In this document: one piece after another, positions 1 through 8,749 of the stretch
Layout: the number at the start of each line of letters is the position of its first letter
Numbering within the stretch: position 1 is the stretch's first letter
From: Candidatus Choladousia intestinigallinarum
Lineage (GTDB): Bacteria; Bacillota; Clostridia; Lachnospirales; Lachnospiraceae
DNA: 36,456 nt
Direction: 5' to 3'
Assembly (NCBI GenBank): GCA_018712605.1
Contig: DVGR01000205.1
Location: 1-36,456 of the forward strand
The notes under the pieces: generated by a model
What the model was told of the DNA's origin: nothing
What the model saw: the letters and a program-made list of their open reading frames with translations, nothing else
Database searches by the model: none
Position numbers and translations under genes: made by a program

Positions 1-567
1 GAACTCCCGGACTCCCATATAGGCGGGAAGCTTATACCAATCCCGCACCCGGGTAGTTCCCTCCCCGATATAAATGTACTCCCGGTCCTCCACGTCATTG
101 GTGGTGTCACCGTTATAGAATCTCTCCGTGAAGATCTGATACATGACAGCCCCTTTGGCCCAGTCCGGGGTAGAAAATCCAGGAACCACGCAGAAAGCGT
201 TGCTCTCCTGCAGATCTTGGGAAACACCGGATTTATTATAGAACAGACGAAGCTTTCCTGTCTGGACTTCAAAATAATAAAAAATAGGCTTGTCACCGGC
301 CACGATCTCTGTCACATAATAGTCGAATTCTCCGCTGCTTTTCTCCAGCCGCATAAGATTCTTCACTGTGCCGCTGATAAAAAAGACAAAATCCACGTTG
401 TCCTTCGCTGTCCTGAAACGAATTTTTACGGTTTCCCCCGCCTTAGGCTCCATAGGACAGACGTAGTTCTCTGTCTCATCTGAAAAAAGTGCCCGTGTAT
501 TGAGAACCGGACGCATAAATGCAATATAACGCTGTGTATGCAGTAAATATTTTGACCTCTGTTCCAT
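1..567 (-). CDS. Glycoside hydrolase family 13 (neopullulanase/alpha-glucosidase-like), N-terminal part, truncated by window start
   Basis: Minus-strand ORF open to the window edge; starts MEQRSKYLLHTQRYIAFMRPVLNTRALFSDETENYV..., with ...VPGFSTPDWAKGAVMYQIFTERFYNGDTTNDVE typical of the GH13 start after an N-terminal Ig-like domain. Confidence 0.8.
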   Translation of the reverse strand, partial: MEQRSKYLLHTQRYIAFMRPVLNTRALFSDETENYVCPMEPKAGETVKIRFRTAKDNVDFVFFISGTVKNLMRLEKSSGEFDYYVTEIVAGDKPIFYYFEVQTGKLRLFYNKSGVSQDLQESNAFCVVPGFSTPDWAKGAVMYQIFTERFYNGDTTNDVEDREYIYIGEGTTRVRDWYKLPAYMGVREF

Positions 568-641
568 TCTTACCTCCGTTGATGTCCTAAACGGCATATT
601 TTCAATCCTCTGTTAGAGGGTTATAAACTGTCTTTCTATCT

Positions 642-670
642 ATTCTATACTAAATTCGCTCTAAATACAA
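642..670 (-). promoter_or_regulatory. Candidate sigma-A promoter for the GH13 gene
   Basis: Minus strand TTGTAT (670-665), 17 bp spacer, TAGAAT (647-642), about 75 bp upstream of the start codon. Confidence 0.45.
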
Positions 671-699
671 CCAATTCCCAACAGCACATTTGCACCACG

Positions 700-731
700 A
701 AAACAGCCGGCTGCAAGCAGCCGGCTGTTTT
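700..731. terminator. Perfect 15-bp-stem hairpin, intrinsic terminator-like
   Basis: AAAACAGCCGGCTGC-AA-GCAGCCGGCTGTTTT; A and T tracts at the ends make it usable on either strand. Confidence 0.75.
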
Positions 732-839
732 GGAGAAGGTATTTCTTCTAATGGGGTGTAGCAAAAACTATATAATGTATTGGGGGGGTTTTACGGTTTT
801 TATTATAGCATCGGTGTCAAAATAAGTGTGCATAAACTT

Positions 840-865
840 CACAAAAATGAGTCTCATTTTTTGTG
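840..865 (-). terminator. AT-rich inverted repeat downstream of ftsH
   Basis: CACAAAAATGAG / CTCATTTTTTGTG inverted repeat just after the ftsH stop. Confidence 0.45.
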
Positions 866-931
866 CACATTGCCATTTGGCTTTTTTTGCCTCTGATTTT
901 ACCCCCGTCATTTCACCCAAACATGGGGATT

Positions 932-2740
932 TTATGAGAAAAGAGCCTCAAACTCCGTACGCCCAATCTTCTCTTTTTCCATGAGAAGAGCCGCGCAGGC
1001 GTGAAGAACGCTTTCATTTTCCTTCAAAAGTCTTCTGGCTTCCTGATAAGCGCCGTCAATAATATTCTTTACCTCCTGGTCGATGACAGAAGCCACGGAT
1101 TCCCCGTATGTTCTGGTATGGGCCAGGTCTCTCCCTATGAAGACCTCGTCTCCCTCCGCATCGTAATTAATCAGTCCCACTTTCTCAGACATGCCGTATT
1201 TCGTCACCATCGCCCTGGCGATGGAAGTGGCCTGCTTAATATCCTGGGAGGCTCCGGTGGTCACATCCTTTATCACAAGTTCCTCCGCCACCCGGCCGCC
1301 GAGACTTACCACAATGTTCTGCAGCATCTGCCCTTTCGTATTAAACATCTCGTCTTTCTCAGGCAGGGGCATGGTATATCCTGCCGCTCCCCGTCCTGTG
1401 GGTATAATGGAAACCGTGTGTACCGGCCCCACATCGGGAAGGAGATGGAAGAGGATCGCATGGCCGGATTCATGGTAGGCGGTGATCTTCTTCTCTTTCT
1501 CAGAAATCACCCGGCTCTTTTTCTCTGCCCCGATTCCCACCTTCACAAAGGCTCTGTTAATGTCTTCCTGCTTCAGATAGGCCCTCTGATCCTTAGCCGC
1601 AATGATAGCCGCCTCATTCATCAAGTTCTCCAGATCCGCCCCGGTAAATCCTGCTGTGGTTCTGGCCACTTCCTCCAAATTCACATTGTCCGCCAGCGGC
1701 TTTCCCTTGGAGTGTACCCTCAGAATCTCTTCACGGCCCTTTACATCCGGGCGTCCCACAGCCACAGAGCGGTCAAAACGTCCCGGCCTTAAAATAGCGG
1801 GATCCAGGATATCCACCCGGTTCGTGGCCGCAATAACGATAATGCCCTCATTGACGCCGAAGCCGTCCATCTCCACCAAAAGCTGGTTCAGCGTCTGTTC
1901 CCTCTCGTCATGGCCGCCGCCCATGCCGGTTCCTCTTCTCCTGGCCACCGCATCGATCTCATCGATAAAGATAATGCAGGGCTGGTGCTTCTTCGCCTCT
2001 TCAAAAAGATCCCGGACTCTGGAAGCGCCCACGCCCACGAACATCTCCACAAAGTCAGAACCGGAAATGCTGAAAAAGGGAACTCCGGCTTCTCCCGCAA
2101 TGGCCTTGGCCAGCAGTGTCTTTCCCGTTCCGGGAGGTCCCACCAGAAGAACCCCTTTGGGAATTCTGGCACCCACCTGGATAAACTTCTGGGGATCTTT
2201 CAGAAAATCCACAATCTCCTCCAGCTCTTCTTTTTCTTCCTGCAGTCCCGCCACATCCTTAAAGGTCACTCTTTTAGCATCCGGCGTGATCATCCTGGCC
2301 CGGCTTTTTCCAAAATTCATCATCTTGGCATTGCCGCCTCCGGCCTGTCGGTTCATCATCATAAAGACGATCACCACCACGGCCCCTACCACCAGTGTGG
2401 GAAGAAACATCGTCAGGAACACACTGTCCCGCCTTACGTTCTCCATATTGGCCTCAATGGCCGAATACTCCATCAGACGGTCCTGCTCTTCTTTCACATC
2501 AGCGACATTTACGTATTTCACTGCCCCGTCCGTGAGAACCACCCGCAGCGCTCCTGTGGGCACCTCTTGGTTGGGGGTAATATCCACCCGAACCACCTCG
2601 CCGTTCTCCAAGGCTTCCTCGTACTCCTTCTGGTTCCAGGTCTGGCTCGCCTCCAGTCCGCCTCTGAAGGTCATCAGAAGCAGCAGGATGATCACCCCGA
2701 TCACCAGATAAAAACCAAGTCCTTTGGCATTTCTGTTCAA
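932..2740 (-). CDS. ftsH: ATP-dependent zinc metalloprotease FtsH
   Basis: 602 aa; Walker [22 protein letters not shown] region, zinc site HESGH; N-terminal TM segments. Confidence 0.98.
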   Translation of the reverse strand: MNRNAKGLGFYLVIGVIILLLLMTFRGGLEASQTWNQKEYEEALENGEVVRVDITPNQEVPTGALRVVLTDGAVKYVNVADVKEEQDRLMEYSAIEANMENVRRDSVFLTMFLPTLVVGAVVVIVFMMMNRQAGGGNAKMMNFGKSRARMITPDAKRVTFKDVAGLQEEKEELEEIVDFLKDPQKFIQVGARIPKGVLLVGPPGTGKTLLAKAIAGEAGVPFFSISGSDFVEMFVGVGASRVRDLFEEAKKHQPCIIFIDEIDAVARRRGTGMGGGHDEREQTLNQLLVEMDGFGVNEGIIVIAATNRVDILDPAILRPGRFDRSVAVGRPDVKGREEILRVHSKGKPLADNVNLEEVARTTAGFTGADLENLMNEAAIIAAKDQRAYLKQEDINRAFVKVGIGAEKKSRVISEKEKKITAYHESGHAILFHLLPDVGPVHTVSIIPTGRGAAGYTMPLPEKDEMFNTKGQMLQNIVVSLGGRVAEELVIKDVTTGASQDIKQATSIARAMVTKYGMSEKVGLINYDAEGDEVFIGRDLAHTRTYGESVASVIDQEVKNIIDGAYQEARRLLKENESVLHACAALLMEKEKIGRTEFEALFS

Positions 2741-2786
2741 TTTAGAATCTCCTTTCCAGCCGCAGACAATCCTCTGTCTGTCTTTC

Positions 2787-3317
2787 TCATTCCCCTACAA
2801 ATTCTACTATGCCCACAAAGGGAAGATTTCTGTATTTCTGAGCATAGTCAAGGCCATAGCCCACAACGAATTCATCCGGTATATTAAAGCAGGTGTAATC
2901 CACCTCCACAGAAGTGACCCGGCGCTCCGGCTTATCCAGCAGGGTACACAGCTTAAGGCTTCTGGGATTTCTCTTTCCCAGAATCTCCATGAGATAGCTG
3001 AGGGTCCTTCCCGAATCCACGATATCCTCCACGATCAGCACATCTTTTCCGTCCAAAGGCTCATCCAGGTCTTTGATGATCTTCACCACGCCGCTGGACT
3101 TGGTGTCGCTTCCGTAGCTGCTCACGGACATAAAATCCATGGACACCGGCACTGTGATCCTCTTGGCAAGTTCACACATAAAAAAAACACTGCCCTTGAG
3201 CACACAGATCAAATGGACCTCCCGGCCCGCATAGTCTTCACTGATCTGCTTAGCAACCTCCGCAATCCTGGCATTTATCTCCTGTTCCTGCAGAAAAATT
3301 CTGACCTTTTCTCTCAT
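2787..3317 (-). CDS. hpt: Hypoxanthine phosphoribosyltransferase
   Basis: 176 aa; PRPP motif [14 protein letters not shown]; adjacent to tilS and ftsH as in Bacillus. Confidence 0.96.
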   Translation of the reverse strand: MREKVRIFLQEQEINARIAEVAKQISEDYAGREVHLICVLKGSVFFMCELAKRITVPVSMDFMSVSSYGSDTKSSGVVKIIKDLDEPLDGKDVLIVEDIVDSGRTLSYLMEILGKRNPRSLKLCTLLDKPERRVTSVEVDYTCFNIPDEFVVGYGLDYAQKYRNLPFVGIVEFVGE

Positions 3318-4753
3318 GTTTCTTCCTCCTCAATCTGTATTTTCATCACTCTGTATGTATTTTCCCTCACCTTTGCGGCCTCGCTGATCCGGTATCCCAC
3401 CACCCAGAGCACATGGTTTTCCTGAGCCACCAGCCAGATTCCATCCCTCTGGTCCTTGGGGATTTTCAGGTCAATCAGATAGTCTTTCAGCTTCCTGCGC
3501 CCTCCGGATTCATTCACCACCAGATAATCTCCCGTCCTGCGGGTTCGCAGACAGAGATTTTGATTTATTGTATCACATGCAAGCCATTTCGTATACTTTT
3601 TTTCTTCCATAAATTCTTCAGCAGACAGTTGATGTCTTTCCAGAAAATCCACCCGCACCTTCATCCCCTGAAAATACACCGTGCCATTTTCTCTCAGCAT
3701 AAGCTCTTCCCGGTGCTTATGCTCTTCTTCCCGGTCTTCGCACCTTTCCAAAAACCGAAGAGAATCTTTCTCTCTGACCGCCTTTCTTCCGCCGGGCAGG
3801 GGACATTCTCTGCCGCAGGGAAGCCCGGCCAGTCTCTCCAGGGCTTCCAGGTGTACGCTTCCCACGTCCCTAAGCCCCCCGGTACACTTCTCCACGCACC
3901 TGCGCAGAAGCTCTTTTTGTATCAGCTTATGCTGCTCAAAAAAAGAAGGCAGATTTAAGACCCAAGTCTGCTTTCCTTTCCGATTCTCCTGGAAAACACA
4001 GGCGGCTTCCGCCTGGTCTACCTGCCCCTCCAGGTACTCCCATACCTCCTGCAGCCGCAGAGCCGCCCCGGCAATATGCTCCCCAGCCCTCGCATTCACC
4101 TGGCTTTCCAACGCCGGCAGAATCTCAAGACGGATTCTGTTTCTGGTATACTCCGGCTCCAGATTCGTCCGGTCTGTCCGCCATCCAATTCCCTGTTTCT
4201 TAAGTATGGCCTCTATCTGTGTCCTGGGCAGAAAGAGCAGGGGCCGTATAATATTCCCCTGTACCGGACGGATCCCGCCAAGACCTTTCAGTCCGCTTCC
4301 CCTGGCCAGGCGAAACAGAAGGGTCTCTGCCTGGTCGCCCTGGTTATGGGCTACCGCCACCCGGTCGCCCTGCCAAAGCTCCCTCTCCTTCTCAAAAATT
4401 CTATATCTCGCCTTGCGTCCCGCCTCCTCCAGAGAGAGCTTTTCTTCCCTGGCCAGGCTCTCCACCGGACAGCGGGCCACCTGGCAGGGAATTCCCCATT
4501 CCCTGCACAGCTCTGCTACCCACCGGGCATCCTGCAGGCTCTCCTGCCCCCGGATCCCATGCTCTACATGTACGGCTTTCAGGTGAAAGGGCACCTTTTT
4601 TTTATACTCCTTCAGAGCATACAGAAGGCATACAGAGTCCGCCCCTCCCGAGACGCCCGCCAGAAGGCGCATTCCAGGGCGGATCATTTTATATTTCTCA
4701 ATGGTCTCAAAAATTTCTTTCAGTTCCTTTTCTACTTCTCTCTCCTGCATCAT
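3314..4753 (-). CDS. tilS: tRNA(Ile)-lysidine synthetase
   Basis: 479 aa; PP-loop SGGADSVCLL; overlaps hpt by 4 nt; classic tilS-hpt-ftsH order. Confidence 0.96.
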   Translation of the reverse strand: MMQEREVEKELKEIFETIEKYKMIRPGMRLLAGVSGGADSVCLLYALKEYKKKVPFHLKAVHVEHGIRGQESLQDARWVAELCREWGIPCQVARCPVESLAREEKLSLEEAGRKARYRIFEKERELWQGDRVAVAHNQGDQAETLLFRLARGSGLKGLGGIRPVQGNIIRPLLFLPRTQIEAILKKQGIGWRTDRTNLEPEYTRNRIRLEILPALESQVNARAGEHIAGAALRLQEVWEYLEGQVDQAEAACVFQENRKGKQTWVLNLPSFFEQHKLIQKELLRRCVEKCTGGLRDVGSVHLEALERLAGLPCGRECPLPGGRKAVREKDSLRFLERCEDREEEHKHREELMLRENGTVYFQGMKVRVDFLERHQLSAEEFMEEKKYTKWLACDTINQNLCLRTRRTGDYLVVNESGGRRKLKDYLIDLKIPKDQRDGIWLVAQENHVLWVVGYRISEAAKVRENTYRVMKIQIEEEET

Positions 4754-4779
4754 ATCCCTGAACTTCCAAATGTATTCCT

Positions 4780-6261
4780 CTATTTTTCCCAGATCGTTCC
4801 CACCAGAACGGTCATATCGTCTCTGGCCTGAAGCTTCTGCATCAAATATACCCGCTCCATAAGCCTTTGGGCATATTCCTTAGCATTTCTGCAGGCGGCT
4901 TTCCTTATGACCTCTTTCATGCCTTCTTCCCCCTCTTCCTGGGAAAAGGCCTCCAGAACTCCGTCCGTCACCATAACCACCGTGTCCCCCGGGGAGAGCT
5001 GTCTGTGGATGCACTCATAGTCCGCCTGCTGCATCACTCCCGGAGGATAAGCATTGGAATGGATCACCTCAATCTCCCCTCCGTGGCAGAGAAAGGTGGC
5101 CGCCGCCCCTGATTTCATCAGGTCACATTTTGCATTATACAGATCTACCATACATAAATCAATGGTTGAGTACATCTGATCCCGATTCTGCAGCAGCATA
5201 CAAGAATTAATCATCCGCACAGCCGTCTCCTGAGGAAACCCGGCTTCCAGAAACTGCTCCAGCAGCTCGATCACCTTTTCACTCTCCCGGCAGGCCCCTA
5301 TCCCGGATCCCATGCCGTCCGCCAGGCTCATAACCACTTTTCCCGTCTCTTTCTGAAGGAGGGCATAATTATCCCCGGACACCAGCTCGCCGGCTTTGGT
5401 GATCTTTGACACGCCGCAGAACATCTGATACCTGGTATCCGGCACAAAATGAAAATTTGCATATTCCGGCAGCACCGCCCCATGACAATTCCAGGAGGGG
5501 CACATTTTCTCCTGGCAGCAGTCGGAAAGAATCTCTCCTATGGTCCGGGCTGAGACACAAGCTTTCCCCGTGCTTCTCAGAGTCAGATAGATCTCCATCC
5601 TCTCCCCGTCAAAAAGAAATACCCGCAGGTTTCCAAGCTGGATCCCCAGATACTTAAATTCCCTGCGCAGTTTTTTCCACAGGACTTTTTCCAATTTGGG
5701 AACTCCCACGAAGCCGTCTGCCAGCCGCCCAAGAAGATCCGCAGTCCGGCTCACCTGTTCTCCCACCGCGGCTCTCTGCTCCAGCATCCTGTTCTTCCAG
5801 AGCAGCTCTCTTCTTGCCTCTTCATACTCCTGCTTCAAAGCCTCCGCCCCATAATCCGGGTGAAGGCATGTCCTCTTCCAGTCCTGGATCAGTTCTTCTG
5901 AAACCTCTCCCCTTTCTTCCAGCTCACAAAGCATCTCATAAAAAATACGTCCCGTCTGAAAATAGCGTTCTCCCCAGCAGGATTCCGCAGCGGAACAGTC
6001 CCGGCACAGTCTCTCCTGCACCTGCCTGAACATTTCTTCCAGCTCCCTGTCCCCCAGACGCTCTTTCTGGCATGGCAGTTCCTGAAAAAGCCTGGCCAGC
6101 CCCTCAAAGGCCTCCGCATATCTGCGAATCTGCTCCTGCTCTGGAAGAGGATATACATCCCGGAATCCATATCTCCCTGCTTTGTCTTTCTCCTGTGCTT
6201 CCTTTCTCCCTGCCAGGAAATTCTCCCGTATCTGCGAAATCGCAGCCAATAACTCGCTCAT
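4780..6261 (-). CDS. spoIIE: SpoIIE-type PP2C serine phosphatase lacking the N-terminal membrane domain
   Basis: 493 aa; C-terminal PP2C motifs (SLADGMGSGIGA, VMVTDGVLEAF); no hydrophobic N-terminus; positioned between divIC and tilS. Confidence 0.85.
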   Translation of the reverse strand: MSELLAAISQIRENFLAGRKEAQEKDKAGRYGFRDVYPLPEQEQIRRYAEAFEGLARLFQELPCQKERLGDRELEEMFRQVQERLCRDCSAAESCWGERYFQTGRIFYEMLCELEERGEVSEELIQDWKRTCLHPDYGAEALKQEYEEARRELLWKNRMLEQRAAVGEQVSRTADLLGRLADGFVGVPKLEKVLWKKLRREFKYLGIQLGNLRVFLFDGERMEIYLTLRSTGKACVSARTIGEILSDCCQEKMCPSWNCHGAVLPEYANFHFVPDTRYQMFCGVSKITKAGELVSGDNYALLQKETGKVVMSLADGMGSGIGACRESEKVIELLEQFLEAGFPQETAVRMINSCMLLQNRDQMYSTIDLCMVDLYNAKCDLMKSGAAATFLCHGGEIEVIHSNAYPPGVMQQADYECIHRQLSPGDTVVMVTDGVLEAFSQEEGEEGMKEVIRKAACRNAKEYAQRLMERVYLMQKLQARDDMTVLVGTIWEK

Positions 6262-6306
6262 GTTTTGACCTCCCCTGCCTCCAAAGCCTTATAAACAGCA
6301 GCGTCC

Positions 6307-6339
6307 ATTATACCGCCTTTTCCCTGCAGTTTCTGTCAA
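6307..6339 (-). promoter_or_regulatory. spoIIE promoter with 21-bp spacer and 0A-box-like sequence
   Basis: Minus strand TTGACA (6339-6334), 21 bp, TATAAT (6312-6307); TGTCAAAA on the plus strand overlaps the -35. Confidence 0.65.
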
Positions 6340-6344
6340 AACAT

Positions 6345-6389
6345 GGAGCCCGGACAAGCCGTTTCACGGCCTGCCCAGGCTCCTTTTTT
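6345..6389. terminator. Strong hairpin between divIC and spoIIE
   Basis: GGAGCC...GCCGTttcACGGC...GGCTCC; followed by TTTTTT on the plus strand and by ATGTTTTGAC on the minus strand. Confidence 0.65.
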
Positions 6390-6394
6390 CATTT

Positions 6395-6700
6395 TTATTC
6401 TGCCGCCTTAAAGATAATCTCATCCTCATAGACAAGTCCCAGCTTATCCCTGGCGATCTTCTCGATAAACTCCGCCGAATCCACATAATCTTTCAGATTC
6501 TCAATCTCTTCGGCCCGTATCTCCTCGTCCTTGAGCTCCTGCTGCAGCTCTTCCTTCCTCTGCGTGTATTCCTGGTTCTTATGAATCAGATTCTGGCTCT
6601 GCACCAGAAGAACAATCAGGAGCACCATTACCACAAAGGCAATCCCCATCATGCCCCTGCGGTTGCTCTTACTGGGTCTTCTTTTTTTTCTTTGACTCAT
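6395..6700 (-). CDS. divIC: Septum formation initiator, DivIC/FtsB family
   Basis: 101 aa; basic N-terminus, single TM, coiled coil; located between yabQ and spoIIE. Confidence 0.85.
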   Translation of the reverse strand: MSQRKKRRPSKSNRRGMMGIAFVVMVLLIVLLVQSQNLIHKNQEYTQRKEELQQELKDEEIRAEEIENLKDYVDSAEFIEKIARDKLGLVYEDEIIFKAAE

Positions 6701-7166
6701 TTATACTACCCCGTTTACCTCTTTTGTTATTTTCTTTTTTTATTTTACCCCTTTTTCTCCTTAAATTCAATTCTTTTACAACAAAATTCTCCAGCAGTAT
6801 CTTCCTGGCCAGTTTTTTAAGCAGCCTTCCCGCCTTTCTGACAATCCCCGCCGCAAACTGCAGGCTTTTCCCCAGCACAAGAACCACATAGGGGCTTGCC
6901 GTTTTATGATACAGGAAAGCTCCCAAAAAAATCCCCGCCCCCACATAGCCCCGGATCACTCCGTCTGTTCCGGAAAAAATCAGGCAGAAGGTAAGAAAGC
7001 CCGCTGCCATCCAGAAAAAGAAATCTTCCAGGGAAATCAGAACAATCCCATGGGGGAAGGCCCTGCGCAGAGAACGGAAGAGATCATAAAGCAGGGTCAG
7101 AAAAATTCCGTGCAGGATGGAGAGCAAAAAGATCCACATTTCCTGACGGATTACACTGCTCATCAT
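6669..7166 (-). CDS. yabQ: Spore cortex biosynthesis protein YabQ
   Basis: 165 aa membrane protein (EMWIFLLSILHGIFLTLLYDLFRSLRR) next to yabP and divIC. Confidence 0.87.
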   Translation of the reverse strand: MMSSVIRQEMWIFLLSILHGIFLTLLYDLFRSLRRAFPHGIVLISLEDFFFWMAAGFLTFCLIFSGTDGVIRGYVGAGIFLGAFLYHKTASPYVVLVLGKSLQFAAGIVRKAGRLLKKLARKILLENFVVKELNLRRKRGKIKKENNKRGKRGSINESKKKKKTQ

Positions 7167-7441
7167 TGGAGAAGCCTCTTAAACAAGCTGCCCTTCCTGG
7201 CCGGGCTGCTTCCCTGATAGCTAAAGCTGTCGGCTGATCCCGTCAGCTCCACCTCTCCTTTATCCAGATCAAGCTGGCCAATGTGCAGTTCCTTTCCTTT
7301 GATGGACAGCATTCCCTGTTCTGTATCCAGAAGCACGCTGGACTCATCAAAGGAGACCACCTCTGTCACCCCTGTGATGCTTCCCTGCTTCCTGTCCTTC
7401 CACAGAATACTGTGGGGCTTAACGCTTTTCTTTTCTTCCAT
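7163..7441 (-). CDS. yabP: Sporulation protein YabP
   Basis: 92 aa YabP/YqfC-like (VTEVVSFDESSVLLDTEQGMLSIKGKELHIGQLDLDKGEVELTG). Confidence 0.88.
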   Translation of the reverse strand: MEEKKSVKPHSILWKDRKQGSITGVTEVVSFDESSVLLDTEQGMLSIKGKELHIGQLDLDKGEVELTGSADSFSYQGSSPARKGSLFKRLLQ

Positions 7442-7469
7442 ACGCCTACCGGAACCATGCGTTTCTATT

Positions 7470-7498
7470 ATTCTATGAGACGGTCCGCCGTCCTATGA
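7470..7498 (-). promoter_or_regulatory. Candidate SigE-type promoter for yabP-yabQ
   Basis: Minus strand TCATAGG (7498-7492), 14 bp, CATAGAAT (7477-7470), close to the SigE consensus kmATATT-N14-CATACAmT. Confidence 0.5.
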
Positions 7499-7528
7499 CA
7501 GAAAGGCTTTCTGACCAGATCCCGCAGA

Positions 7529-7789
7529 TCATAAATACCGATACATTTCTGCCGCCGCTTCCTTCTTCACGGTCTCCTGCACAGATAATACTTCTACCCG
7601 CACAGCCTTCCCTCCAAACTGGATCTCTATGGTATCTCCCGGCTTTACAGCCAGGGAAGCTTTGGCCTCTTTCCCATTCACCAGAACTCTTCCCGCATCG
7701 CAGGCCTCATTTGCCACGGTTCTGCGCTTAATCAAACGTGATACCTTTAAATATTTATCAAGACGCATTTTTTCCTCCTGACGAAACAA
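7529..7789 (-). CDS. rqcP: RNA-binding S4 domain protein (RqcP/YabO family)
   Basis: 86 aa; MRLDKYLKVSRLIKRRTVANEACDAGRVLVNGKEAK S4 motif; synteny. Likely start is the MRLDKYL Met at 7768. Confidence 0.87.
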   Translation of the reverse strand: MFRQEEKMRLDKYLKVSRLIKRRTVANEACDAGRVLVNGKEAKASLAVKPGDTIEIQFGGKAVRVEVLSVQETVKKEAAAEMYRYL

Positions 7790-7801
7790 AAGTAGGACAT
7801 A

Positions 7802-7830
7802 AAAGAGAATCCTGGAAAGCAGGATTCTCA
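7802..7830 (-). terminator. Intrinsic terminator downstream of hup
   Basis: 10-bp stem GAGAATCCTG/CAGGATTCTC with TTTTA on the minus strand. Confidence 0.75.
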
Positions 7831-7842
7831 GTTCATCTGTCT

Positions 7843-8118
7843 TTATTCGTTTACTAAATCCTTCAGTGCCTTGCCGGCTTTAAACTTCGGAGTCTTGGAA
7901 GCTGCGATCACCATGGTCTCGCCCGTCTGAGGATTTCTTCCCTCTCTGGCTGCTCTCTCTGATGTCTCAAATGTTCCGAAGCCTACCAGCTGAACCTTTT
8001 CTCCATTTTTCAACTGTTCTGCAACAACATCCACAAATGCTTTCAATGCCTTCTCAGCATCTTTTCTGGATAATTCTGTCTTCTCTGCGATTGCAGCAAT
8101 TAATTCTGTCTTGTTCAT
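7843..8118 (-). CDS. hup: HU family DNA-binding protein
   Basis: 91 aa; [25 protein letters not shown]...[22 protein letters not shown]. Confidence 0.97.
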   Translation of the reverse strand: MNKTELIAAIAEKTELSRKDAEKALKAFVDVVAEQLKNGEKVQLVGFGTFETSERAAREGRNPQTGETMVIAASKTPKFKAGKALKDLVNE

Positions 8119-8220
8119 GGCTAAATTCCTCCTCTGGATTTATTTCTATCCTTATTCATCTTTTAGCAGATTTTCTGCCGCTGTGAACCTATTTTCTCAT
8201 TCAAATAAGCCCTGGTATTA

Positions 8221-8249
8221 TTTATATAATGCAACAGGTCTTTTGTCAA
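8221..8249 (-). promoter_or_regulatory. Sigma-A promoter for hup
   Basis: Minus strand TTGACA (8249-8244), 17 bp, TATAAA (8226-8221); overlaps the 3' end of mazG. Confidence 0.7.
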
Positions 8250-8749
8250 GGAATTTCCGAAGAAGATCTCTTCAGGTTCTCAATTACCTGCTCCGCCGCC
8301 CGGGAAAAAGCCTCTTTTTCCATCTTTTCCCACCCAGGAGGCTTCTCGGCCTTCTCCATCCGCTTAATCTCATCCCACTGTCCCGGCACTTCCTCTATGG
8401 AGGAATGTTCGCTGCTGAACACATGGGGATGACGCCGAACCATCTTCCTGGAAATGCCTTCAATCACATCCTCAATCGTAAACAATCCTTCTTCTTCCGC
8501 AATCTGGGACAGAAGCACTACCTGCAGCAGCACATCCCCCAGCTCTTCACAGAGATTCTCCGGGCTGCCCGTAGTCTTATACAGGTCAATCCCGGCAATC
8601 GCTTCTGTCATCTCGTTTATCATACAGGGTTTCAGACTCTCCATCGTCTGGGCTTTGTCCCAGGGGCAGCCGTCCCTGCCCCTGAGTCTTGCCACGATTC
8701 CCCTGAATTTCTCAAAAACTGAAACCTGTGTTTCGTATTCCTGATTCAT
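8246..8749 (-). CDS. mazG: MazG family NTP pyrophosphohydrolase (single domain)
   Basis: 167 aa; LRGRDGCPWDKAQTMESLKP, CEELGDVLLQVVLLSQ, RRHPHVF. Confidence 0.92.
   Translation of the reverse strand: MNQEYETQVSVFEKFRGIVARLRGRDGCPWDKAQTMESLKPCMINEMTEAIAGIDLYKTTGSPENLCEELGDVLLQVVLLSQIAEEEGLFTIEDVIEGISRKMVRRHPHVFSSEHSSIEEVPGQWDEIKRMEKAEKPPGWEKMEKEAFSRAAEQVIENLKRSSSEIP

Noticed and set aside
771-790. G7 run followed by T-rich tract
   Set aside because: A homopolymer alone; no second G tract for a quadruplex and no gene context.
1602-2711. 369-aa plus-strand ORF antisense to ftsH, and similar long antisense ORFs (1910-2887, 4076-4831, 9517-10527, 13302-14228, 30486-31547)
   Set aside because: They are shadows of well-supported minus-strand genes, with Ser/Pro/His/Arg-rich composition and no recognisable domain.
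8246-8749. MazG with NEMTE where many homologs have EExxE
   Set aside because: The Glu residues expected to bind metal appear retained and other motifs are intact; likely normal family variation.
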